A stretch of DNA of 5,368 nucleotides from Caldifarciminota bacterium (lineage in GTDB: Bacteria; Hydrothermota; Tepidihabitantia; B3-TA06), in NCBI GenBank assembly GCA_014729665.1, contig WJJO01000171.1, forward strand, positions 1-5,368, given 5' to 3'. The notes under the pieces were generated by a model. It ran no database searches and was not told the origin of the DNA. It saw only the letters and a program-made list of their open reading frames with translations. Shown here one piece after another: positions 1 through 4,974 of this stretch (position 1 is its first letter; each line of letters opens with the position of its first letter). The position numbers and the translations under genes are program-made.

Positions 1-610
1 CGCCGCCGAAACCGGAAGCAATCTTGAGCGCGGTTCTCGCATCAAGTCCCAGATCAGGCGCATATGTCGAGAAGACAGCCTGTGCGCAGTTGAAACCCTG
101 GCTGAAAAGATTCTTGGCCTTTTCTGCTTTCATGCTTTTCCTTTCTAGAATACTTCCAACTCGGGATGCTTTCTTGCTTCCTCGAGAATAGGTCCCCCGT
201 GCAGGAAAACCTAATACCAGACCGCTTCCCCGGGCTACGAGCACCTTTTGTCCCGGCTCGATGCCGTAGATCCTCAAGGTATCAGGGGGGACTGTAAACC
301 GACCTTCTGAAGTCAGTCTAATCCAGCAGTAGGTGCGCGATTTCTTGCTCAAAGGTTCGCCTTCCGGGATGCTGCAGGATGCAAGTTCGGGCAGTTCATC
401 CAACACCTGACCTATTGGAGTATCTTTGATTCTATCAACAGTCGTTAATCCGAATCCGCCCGACCGTCTGCTTCCGGACATGAGAATTACCTTCCCGCAT
501 CCTTCCAGCTTATACTCCGCAAACGCCTCGGGCGGAATCATTATCCGGCCTTCCTCTGTAACCTGAGACCAACCGAACACGTATTTTCCGCCTTTAACCA
601 GTTGCGGCAT
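1..610 (-). CDS. Tandem AbrB/SpoVT-like domain protein fused in frame to a C_GCAxxG_C_C redox domain (3' end outside window)
   Basis: The reading frame is open from the ATG at 610-608 to the window edge, 203 codons with no stop. The start has a strong Shine-Dalgarno (AAAGGAGGA, 616-624) five bases upstream. Residues about 8-50 (YVFGWSQVTEEGRIMIPPEA, then a GKVILMSGSRRSGGFG stretch) and about 92-137 (TYCWIRLTSEGRFTVPPDTL, then GIEPGQKVLV) are two AbrB/SpoVT-like swapped-hairpin units, each with the usual G-R-hydrophobic-x-hydrophobic-P-P strand. From Met160 the sequence changes to the start of a C_GCAxxG_C_C family redox protein: FSQGFNCAQAVF with Cys175, then ASGFGG at the edge. The family's later cysteines would lie beyond base 1. 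Known: AbrB units bind DNA or act as antitoxins; C_GCAxxG_C_C proteins are cysteine-rich proteins presumed to be redox active. Inferred: a regulator coupled to a redox domain. Alternatively Met160, which has its own ribosome binding site, starts a separate protein. Confidence 0.75.
   Translation of the reverse strand, partial: MPQLVKGGKYVFGWSQVTEEGRIMIPPEAFAEYKLEGCGKVILMSGSRRSGGFGLTTVDRIKDTPIGQVLDELPELASCSIPEGEPLSKKSRTYCWIRLTSEGRFTVPPDTLRIYGIEPGQKVLVARGSGLVLGFPARGTYSRGSKKASRVGSILERKSMKAEKAKNLFSQGFNCAQAVFSTYAPDLGLDARTALKIASGFGG
131..143 (-). promoter_or_regulatory. Internal ribosome binding site and possible second start (C_GCAxxG_C_C domain alone)
   Basis: On the minus strand AAGGA (139-143) lies five bases before an ATG at 133-131. 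This ATG begins exactly where homology to the C_GCAxxG_C_C family would normally begin (MKAEKAKNLFSQGFNCAQAV). The site lies in the same frame as the AbrB-like part, so the downstream domain could be made both as a fusion and as a separate protein. Alternatively it is a relic of two formerly separate genes that lost the stop codon between them. Confidence 0.5.
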
Positions 611-644
611 CTTTTTCCTCCTTTACTCCGGTTTTCATCATCTC

Positions 645-673
645 ATACTAACTTAAGGAGAATTTCTTGTACA
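645..673 (-). promoter_or_regulatory. Weak candidate promoter for the AbrB-like gene
   Basis: TGTACA (668-673) and TAGTAT (645-650) are separated by 17 bases on the minus strand, each matching four of six consensus positions. Transcription would start about 30 bases before the ATG at 610. No clear terminator separates this gene from the protease gene upstream, so read-through from the 3155-781 operon is an equally good explanation. Confidence 0.22.
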
Positions 674-767
674 GTTCTGCTCTCTCGGTTTCCATTATTC
701 CGCCCAGATGAAGTTCTATCCGACCTCGCAGATTGTGGGCGTTGTTAATGAGCAGTGATCTTCGCAC
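648..767 (-). other. Possible small ORF or gene remnant (39 aa), unrecognised
   Basis: In the 170-bp gap after the protease gene, a GTG at 767-765 opens a 39-codon frame ending in TAG at 648. It reads VRRSLLINNAHNLRGRIELH, then LGGIMETERAELYKKFSLS. The peptide is charged and looks like ordinary protein, and the codons resemble those of the neighbours. There is no convincing ribosome binding site. The frame stays open upstream into the antisense of nothing but the protease gene itself in another frame. It may be a small protein, the C-terminal remnant of a lost gene, or chance. I do not recognise a family. Confidence 0.2.
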
Positions 768-780
768 GTATCTCAGGTGA

Positions 781-1623
781 TCAGTGTGCATCAATCTTCT
801 CGAACGGCATCTCGGAGGCTGGCTTGCGTGATAGCTTGGCATCTCCGAAGAAGCAAATAACCAGCACGGCGAAGACGATGAGTACCACCGCTTGTATCCA
901 CAGGTACTGGTCGAAGGCAACCCAGCCCAGCATACCTGCAACAAGGGTACCGGAGATGTTGATGGAAAGGTGGAACAATGACGCCATGGCCAGGCTCCCT
1001 CTGGTGTTGTTGAATATCCAGGTGAGAAGGATAGTTTCTGTGACGCAGGATACGGCAAAGGGCACGAACGGCATCCCGTACTGCGGGGTGTCTTCCAGGA
1101 ACCACAGGGGCAGGTGCCACAAAATCCATATTATGCCGAGAATAACACTTGCGCCAAGGGCACCGAGGTGATGCTGAAGCCTCGGTGTGGCAAACGCCCG
1201 CCACCCAGGCTCTTCACCGGTGGCGCCGGTCAGAAGCGCCATCATCAAAGACATCGCGATGACGGGTACGGTTATCTCGGTCTGCGGTCCGGGTGCCGGC
1301 CTTCCCATTATCACCAGGTAGATGAATGCGACCAACAATGCCACGGCAAACGGTGAAAGCGCTGCGCCGTACCAGCCGATGCCGACCTTCCACCGCCCCC
1401 AGCCCCTGAACAGATTGCCGATGCCCTTGCCCTTCTCGGTGATGAGGAGAGCGAGGATTGCCGCAATGGTCGGTCCCCACGATCCGACGATGAAGAGAAG
1501 CATGAACAGCGGTGAATCGGTAGGCATTATTCCCAGCTTGCCCAGGCCAACCAGACCGTACATGATAATAAAGGATAGTACAAAATAGACTGAAAGGGAC
1601 AGGATTGAGCGCTTGCGGGTCAT
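781..1623 (-). CDS. CPBP family intramembrane glutamic endopeptidase (CAAX-protease-like)
   Basis: This is a 280-aa multi-pass membrane protein. Hydrophobic segments lie near residues 8-30, 38-61, 85-105, 118-133, 155-176, 188-204 and 240-259. The three CPBP/ABI motifs are in order: EExxxR as GEEPGWR (Glu137, Glu138, Arg142), an aromatic-x-x-x-His helix (Trp166 to His170, where the family often has Phe) and HxxxN (His218, Asn222). In the family these residues line an intramembrane active site. Substrates vary: CAAX-type processing in eukaryotes, and bacteriocin immunity, maturation or unknown roles in bacteria. The substrate here is unknown. The ATG at 1623-1621 overlaps the stop of the upstream serine hydrolase as ATGA, and its AAGGAGG (1628-1634) lies within the last codons of that gene. 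The two should therefore be co-transcribed and translationally coupled. All key residues are present, so it is probably active. Confidence 0.88.
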   Translation of the reverse strand: MTRKRSILSLSVYFVLSFIIMYGLVGLGKLGIMPTDSPLFMLLFIVGSWGPTIAAILALLITEKGKGIGNLFRGWGRWKVGIGWYGAALSPFAVALLVAFIYLVIMGRPAPGPQTEITVPVIAMSLMMALLTGATGEEPGWRAFATPRLQHHLGALGASVILGIIWILWHLPLWFLEDTPQYGMPFVPFAVSCVTETILLTWIFNNTRGSLAMASLFHLSINISGTLVAGMLGWVAFDQYLWIQAVVLIVFAVLVICFFGDAKLSRKPASEMPFEKIDAH

Positions 1624-3155
1624 AATTCCTCCTTAAGATTGCCGGTAAACACCTGGTCGACAGGCATGAAACTGCGCTCGAAAAGGGTAAAGGACAGGCT
1701 GTCATCTGTAAACCGGAACCTGATTGTGCCGTTGTCGATAATAGCAAGGGTGTTGAAGTAAAGGACGAATTCATCGTCCACCCACTCCCCATGAAGGGCA
1801 ACCCGCTGTCCATCGTACCGGGGGTCGGCAACAAACGTAATGTTTTCGTTGATTCGAGGAACTCCATCGAGCCCGACTTTAAGATTATACCTCTGACCAT
1901 CTGTCAATAGGCAGATGACAGCTTCGGCATCATCCGGCTCGAACTCGAAAGACACCTCATCCCAGCCTATGAGGTTGTCATCCAGCATCCAGGTTTTGCC
2001 TGAGATTTCCGATGCTGCGTCAGAAAACTCGGGTACCGGGCGGGGTTCGGGCGGTCGGGTAACTTGCTCAATCCGGGACTGGAGCTCGGCTGCGCCGACC
2101 GGATTCGGATCCAGTATCCCACCTCTCTTCTTTATTGCAGACACCACGTAATTACCAAGCATCGCCTCGTAGTGAGGACCGTCCTCAGCGCCGGTACCGG
2201 CGGTGGTTACGACGACTAGATCGAGGATCGGAGCCACGAATATCCTCTGACCTCCCCTTCCAGTGGCGAAGAATGAGCCGAACTTGTAGCACCACCACTG
2301 ATAGCCGTAGCCGTCCTCCGGGCCGAAGTCTTTCGTATGATTCTTCGTTGTCTGTTTAATGTACTTCTTTGATACAATTTGTCTGCCGTCCCAGTTTCCC
2401 TTGTTGAGCATCATGTATCCTATCCTTGCCATATCGTGCGGACTCATACGCATATCACCCCAGGCGCGGTGATAGCCCTGGGGATCGGGTACCATGTACA
2501 CCGAGTCAATCCCGATGGCGCGGAACAAGTTAACCCTTGCAAACTGCGCCAGGCTCATCCCCGATGAGTTAGCCACTATTCCTCCGAGGAGATGGGAAGT
2601 ACAGCTATTGTAAGCATAATGAGTCCCGGGCGGATGGGTCACGGGCAGGTCCAGAGCGAACTGAATGAAGTCAGGACTCTGCTGCATGTCGATAAGGGTT
2701 TGTTCGACAGGATGGTTGACGCATTCGAGGCCTGCTGTCATCGTCAATAGATGCCGGACCGTAATTGGTTCAGGATCGCCATCCCTGACGGTCAGGTCGT
2801 GCTCAGGATAGTAGGTGATGAAAGGACCGTTGAGATTACTTATCAATCCCTTGTCAAGAGCGATACCCACGCACAGCGAGGTGATGCTCTTGGAACAGGA
2901 GGCAATATCGTGCAGGTCTCCGGGTTCTAAAGGCCACCAGTACGCATCGAGCACCACGTAACCGTTACGGATTATGGTCATGGAGTGTATGTTGAGATCG
3001 TTCTCCTCGATGTAGTCAATCAATCCTGCAAGAACCCCGGAATCCATGCCCTGCTGTTCAGGAGTGGAATATCTCCACTCATCTGCAGGCCAGTAGCCGG
3101 TAGATGCACACCCGACCGTCAGTATCGCCAGACTGAGGATGACACCTTGTTTCAT
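1620..3155 (-). CDS. Serine hydrolase, beta-lactamase-related (class C/NylB-like), probable lipoprotein
   Basis: A 511-aa product from the ATG at 3155. That start was chosen because AGGAGG (3160-3165) precedes it and a signal peptide follows: MKQGVILSLAILTVGC, with Cys16 as the probable lipidated residue. The -3 residue is Thr, not the usual Leu, so lipidation is likely but not certain. The SxxK motif is SCSK (Ser86, Lys89). The second motif is the Tyr-Asn pair in PGTHYAYNS (Tyr182, Asn183). The third region, GRGGQRIFVAP (about residues 299-309), corresponds to the usual KTG/HxG strand. After the roughly 350-residue hydrolase domain comes a beta-rich C-terminal domain (about 380-497, with GKTWMLDDNLIGWDEVSFEF and VGLDG) typical of this subgroup. 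Such enzymes cleave esters, amides or D-amino-acid peptides, and true beta-lactam resistance is uncommon among them. It should act outside the cytoplasmic membrane. The substrate is unknown. The CPBP protease follows in the same operon. Confidence 0.88.
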   Translation of the reverse strand: MKQGVILSLAILTVGCASTGYWPADEWRYSTPEQQGMDSGVLAGLIDYIEENDLNIHSMTIIRNGYVVLDAYWWPLEPGDLHDIASCSKSITSLCVGIALDKGLISNLNGPFITYYPEHDLTVRDGDPEPITVRHLLTMTAGLECVNHPVEQTLIDMQQSPDFIQFALDLPVTHPPGTHYAYNSCTSHLLGGIVANSSGMSLAQFARVNLFRAIGIDSVYMVPDPQGYHRAWGDMRMSPHDMARIGYMMLNKGNWDGRQIVSKKYIKQTTKNHTKDFGPEDGYGYQWWCYKFGSFFATGRGGQRIFVAPILDLVVVTTAGTGAEDGPHYEAMLGNYVVSAIKKRGGILDPNPVGAAELQSRIEQVTRPPEPRPVPEFSDAASEISGKTWMLDDNLIGWDEVSFEFEPDDAEAVICLLTDGQRYNLKVGLDGVPRINENITFVADPRYDGQRVALHGEWVDDEFVLYFNTLAIIDNGTIRFRFTDDSLSFTLFERSFMPVDQVFTGNLKEEL

Positions 3156-3177
3156 CAAACCTCCTATATGATCACTG

Positions 3178-3205
3178 GTTATACAGACGGAAACCGGGAT
3201 TTGAA
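3178..3205 (-). promoter_or_regulatory. Candidate sigma-70-like promoter for the serine hydrolase-protease operon
   Basis: On the minus strand TTCAAA (3200-3205) and TATAAC (3178-3183) are 16 bases apart. The -10 matches five of six consensus positions and the -35 four. Transcription would begin about 15 bases before the AGGAGG of the hydrolase gene, leaving a short leader. Confidence 0.45.
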
Positions 3206-3339
3206 GTTTCCTTATCCCTTGACCTTTCAATAGTGAGGATACGCGGCAACCATTTGTATGTCAACCAGAACGCAGACGCCACATTGTTTTATCTCCAGTT
3301 TAAGTGTGGAGTGTATCCTCATCGTGCCCGGGTCGGGTG

Positions 3340-3413
3340 CTCAGGGTGCTATCAAATTCATTTCAAAATGCAAATATCAAATATCAAATTTCAAAATAAT
3401 ACGGTACGGAGAA
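3340..3413 (+). repeat. 74-bp AT-rich repeat, copy A (five heptamers)
   Basis: The element starts CTCAGGGTGC, has a core of five successive 7-base units at 3364-3398 (consensus CAAAWWK, loosely followed), and ends in ATACGGTACGGAGAA. It matches copy B at 4075-4148 over the same 74-base length, about 80% identical by hand alignment with two one-base gaps, in the same orientation. It sits ten bases beyond the stop of the toxin gene. I see no open frame and no long inverted arms in it. The 3156-3422 gap otherwise holds only the hydrolase promoter. Confidence 0.75.
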
Positions 3414-3422
3414 GTGTTTTAT

Positions 3423-3701
3423 TCAGGAAAGATCCTTGTAGGCTTCGCTGCGGTGGATTATCCTTAATACCTGAATCTCTTTGAGGGCATGGGACAGGTG
3501 GTAGAAGACACGCCAACTGCCGATCCTTAATCGGTACACCTCTTCGTCGTCGAAACTGATAGTGCTCAGACGGTGGTGTATTACCGTTTCAGCATTTTCC
3601 GCCAACCACATTAATTTGGCCTTGATGCGTTCGGTAATCTGTATATCCAGGTTTCGCAGGTGTCTTGCGGCTTTATCGGCAACCCTTACCCGGTAAGGCA
3701 A
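3423..3701 (-). CDS. RelE/ParE-type toxin of a type II toxin-antitoxin pair
   Basis: A 92-aa basic protein of typical RelE/ParE length. It begins with the usual first strand (YRVRVADKAARHL), has two helices to about residue 38, then the family core YRLRIGSWRVFYHL (Arg57, Arg59, Trp63, Arg64, Tyr67) and the last strand VLRIIHRSEAYKDL (Arg80, His83, Arg84, Tyr88). The basic and aromatic residues in the last two strands are those used by RNA-cleaving RelE/YoeB-like toxins. ParE-like gyrase poisoning cannot be excluded. The only possible start after the antitoxin stop is TTG at 3701-3699, with GAGGAAG just before it. The start lies six bases beyond the antitoxin's TGA and in the same frame. A weak TTG start would keep toxin below antitoxin, which fits the type II arrangement. 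Confidence 0.82.
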   Translation of the reverse strand: MPYRVRVADKAARHLRNLDIQITERIKAKLMWLAENAETVIHHRLSTISFDDEEVYRLRIGSWRVFYHLSHALKEIQVLRIIHRSEAYKDLS

Positions 3702-3707
3702 ACTTCC

Positions 3708-3881
3708 TCACAACTCGTCTAAGGAGACCGTTTTCCCTTCCTTGATCTCCTGGTGCGCTTCGCGCATACGGCGTATGAACTCAGGGTTGTGGGCAAGGAG
3801 CCAGTCCTCGAGGTCTTCCTTGGTCTCGGCGCTCTCCCATACACTCACAGGGATGGTTATAACGTCGTTCTTCTTTTTCAC
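3708..3881 (-). CDS. Small antitoxin of the RelE/ParE-type pair (57 aa)
   Basis: A GTG at 3881-3879 opens a 57-codon frame ending in TGA at 3708. AGGA (3889-3892) lies seven bases upstream. The product begins MKKKNDVITIPVSVWESAET, then has an acidic segment KEDLEDWLLAHNPEFIRRMREA (about residues 21-42), and ends HQEIKEGKTVSLDEL. Short acidic-helical proteins with a final GKTVSLDEL-type tail are common partners of RelE toxins. The tail probably wraps the toxin and the N-terminal part would bind DNA or dimerise; this is inferred from position and pattern. It lies directly upstream of the toxin with six bases between stop and start, so it is the first gene of a two-gene operon. The exact antitoxin family is not certain. 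Confidence 0.75.
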   Translation of the reverse strand: MKKKNDVITIPVSVWESAETKEDLEDWLLAHNPEFIRRMREAHQEIKEGKTVSLDEL

Positions 3882-3887
3882 GGTTAT

Positions 3888-3915
3888 ATCCTAAGACAAA
3901 ACGGGCGGATGTCAA
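3888..3915 (-). promoter_or_regulatory. Promoter of the toxin-antitoxin operon, abutting the GTG start
   Basis: On the minus strand a perfect TTGACA (3910-3915) is followed after 16 bases by TAGGAT (3888-3893), four of six to consensus. Only six bases separate the -10 from the GTG, so transcription would start at or next to the start codon. The AGGA that could serve as ribosome binding site lies inside the -10 box. Confidence 0.55.
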
Positions 3916-3927
3916 GATTTAATGCTC

Positions 3928-3947
3928 CTTTTTGCTGACGCAAAAAG
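3928..3947. repeat. Perfect 8-bp inverted repeat upstream of the toxin-antitoxin promoter
   Basis: CTTTTTGC and GCAAAAAG pair perfectly around a four-base loop (TGAC). It lies 12 bases upstream of the -35 box of the toxin-antitoxin operon. It may be a protein-binding palindrome or a hairpin. It is not a typical terminator, because the stem is AT-rich and no T-run follows. Confidence 0.5.
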
Positions 3948-4018
3948 ATCGCAAGGAAAATGTAATTATTCAGTGAATTGAGTTGGTTCAAGTGAAATTC
4001 TTACAGGCCTTGTTTTAT

Positions 4019-4038
4019 AACAGACTGGAGAGTCTGTT
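4019..4038. repeat. Perfect 8-bp inverted repeat (hairpin)
   Basis: AACAGACT and AGTCTGTT pair around the loop GGAG. No T-run follows on either strand, so terminator function is doubtful. It lies 36 bases before repeat copy B. A second short hairpin, ACCCT-ctc-AGGGT at 4070-4082, overlaps the first bases of copy B. Confidence 0.5.
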
Positions 4039-4074
4039 CCACATGGTTAATCCTCCGTGAGTGGAGCGAACCCT

Positions 4075-4148
4075 CTCAGGGTGCCATTAAACTAATTCAA
4101 AATGCAAAAAGCAAATTGCAAAATTCAAAATTATTCGGGACGGGAGAA
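4075..4148 (+). repeat. 74-bp AT-rich repeat, copy B (five heptamers)
   Basis: This is the same-orientation partner of the element at 3340-3413. It has the identical first ten bases CTCAGGGTGC, five 7-base units at 4098-4132, and the end ATTCGGGACGGGAGAA. The start points of the two copies are 735 bases apart and enclose the toxin-antitoxin operon. In copy B the first bases form part of a hairpin, which copy A lacks. Confidence 0.75.
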
Positions 4149-4191
4149 TACCCTCTAAGGATTTTCGATTGCATCAGGATGTGTTGATTCA

Positions 4192-4219
4192 TTGACAAGA
4201 ACGGTACTCACTTTATGAT
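4192..4219 (+). promoter_or_regulatory. Near-consensus sigma-70-like promoter of tag
   Basis: TTGACA (4192-4197, six of six) and TATGAT (4214-4219, five of six) are separated by 16 bases. Transcription would start near 4226, giving a leader of about 48 bases before the ATG. Strong elements suggest constitutive expression of tag. No operator is evident. Confidence 0.7.
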
Positions 4220-4273
4220 TAAGGTCTAATAAACAAAGAGTCAAAGGACGTCCCTAAACCCAAGGAGGAGAAG

Positions 4274-4852
4274 ATGAGTAAACAAAGATGCGGCTGGGTA
4301 GACCCCGAGCATGAACTCTACGTAGCTTATCACGACGAGGAATGGGGCGTGCCCTGCCACGACGATGCAAAGCTCTTCGAGATGCTTATCCTCGAGGGCG
4401 TCCAGGCAGGACTCTCCTGGTCAACGGTCCTTAAGAAGAGAGAGAATTACCGCAAGGCCTTCGATAATTTCGATGTCAAAAAGGTCGCGGCATACGACGA
4501 AAAGAAGGTCGCGGAATTACTCGCCAACGAGGGCATCATCCGCAACCGGTTGAAGGTCAACTCGGCAGTACGGAACGCGAAGGTGGTGCTGGAGATTCAA
4601 AAGGAGTTCGACAGTTTCGACTCCTACATCTGGGGTTTCGTGAATCACAAGCCTATCCAGAACGAAATCACCTCCCTGTCCGACATTCCGGGCAGTACGG
4701 AACTATCCGATAAGATTTCGAAAGACCTTAAGAAAAGAGGGATGAATTTTGTCGGCTCGACTATTATTTACGCCTTTATGCAGGCCGTGGGGATGGTAAA
4801 CGATCACCAGCGCTCGTGCTACAGGTATTCAGAGGTTAAGGGGATGATGTAG
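4274..4852 (+). CDS. tag: DNA-3-methyladenine glycosylase I
   Basis: The 192-aa product has the normal family length. The enzyme excises 3-methyladenine (and 3-methylguanine) from alkylated DNA as the first step of base excision repair in the cytoplasm. The zinc ligands expected from E. coli Tag (Cys4, His17, His175, Cys179) are seen as Cys6 in RCGWV, His20 in AYHDEEWGVP, His178 and Cys182 in VNDHQRSC. The E. coli catalytic Glu38 corresponds to Glu41 in LILEGVQAGLSW, and the base-binding Tyr16 and Trp46 correspond to Tyr19 and Trp49. KKRENYRKAF and the later NEGIIRNRLKVNSAVRNA block match the helix-hairpin-helix-type fold. AAGGAGG (4262-4268) is five bases before the ATG. It stands alone on the plus strand, with its own promoter and a convergent gene downstream. 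Nothing is missing, so it should be functional. Confidence 0.96.
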   Translation: MSKQRCGWVDPEHELYVAYHDEEWGVPCHDDAKLFEMLILEGVQAGLSWSTVLKKRENYRKAFDNFDVKKVAAYDEKKVAELLANEGIIRNRLKVNSAVRNAKVVLEIQKEFDSFDSYIWGFVNHKPIQNEITSLSDIPGSTELSDKISKDLKKRGMNFVGSTIIYAFMQAVGMVNDHQRSCYRYSEVKGMM

Positions 4853-4893
4853 GAGTGGGGGGCATAACATCTTAGAGTATACTAGGATATCTT

Positions 4894-4921
4894 TTATTTT
4901 AGAAACAACAGAGTAAAATAA
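4894..4921. terminator. Weak AT-only hairpin between convergent tag and methyltransferase genes
   Basis: TTATTTTA (4894-4901) and TAAAATAA (4914-4921) pair perfectly around a 12-base loop. The position between two converging genes suits a bidirectional terminator, but an all-AT stem and long loop make it weak. On the minus strand a run of eight T (opposite 4954-4962) follows the methyltransferase stop without a clear GC stem. Confidence 0.25.
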
Positions 4922-4974
4922 TCTGATTATCCACGCAGCTATTTAAAAATTATAAAAAAAACAGTTATATTTAC

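Larger units (their letters stand above)
3882..4273. other. 392-bp intergenic region between the divergent toxin-antitoxin operon and tag
   Basis: No convincing gene on either strand. It holds the toxin-antitoxin promoter, four perfect inverted repeats (3928-3947, 3968-3978, 4019-4038 and 4070-4082), repeat copy B, and the promoter and leader of tag. The small 5-base-arm palindrome ATTCAGTGAAT is at 3968-3978. The stretch 3979-4018 shows nothing I can name. Confidence 0.6.

Noticed and set aside
755..1171. Plus-strand ORF opposite the CPBP protease gene
   Set aside because: It is antisense to a clear gene, has low-complexity Arg/Pro-rich translation, and shows no ribosome binding site or recognisable family.
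1214..1900. Minus-strand 228-codon frame overlapping the hydrolase and protease genes
   Set aside because: It is a shifted frame across two well-supported genes. Its translation matches nothing recognisable.
3156..3230. Longer form of the serine hydrolase starting at 3230
   Set aside because: The codon there is TTG without a ribosome binding site, and the added 25 residues would bury the signal peptide. The ATG at 3155 has AGGAGG and a signal sequence right behind it.
3233..3484. Plus-strand ORFs over repeat copy A and the toxin end
   Set aside because: They translate through the heptamer repeat and antisense to the toxin, and there is no ribosome binding site.
3340..4148. CRISPR array or integron attC sites
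   Set aside because: There are no identical repeats with regular unique spacers. The 74-bp elements lack the paired core sites and folded imperfect palindrome of attC, and no integrase is present.
3916..4150. tRNA or other standard RNA gene in the intergenic region
   Set aside because: The hairpins do not assemble into a cloverleaf or any RNA family I recognise.
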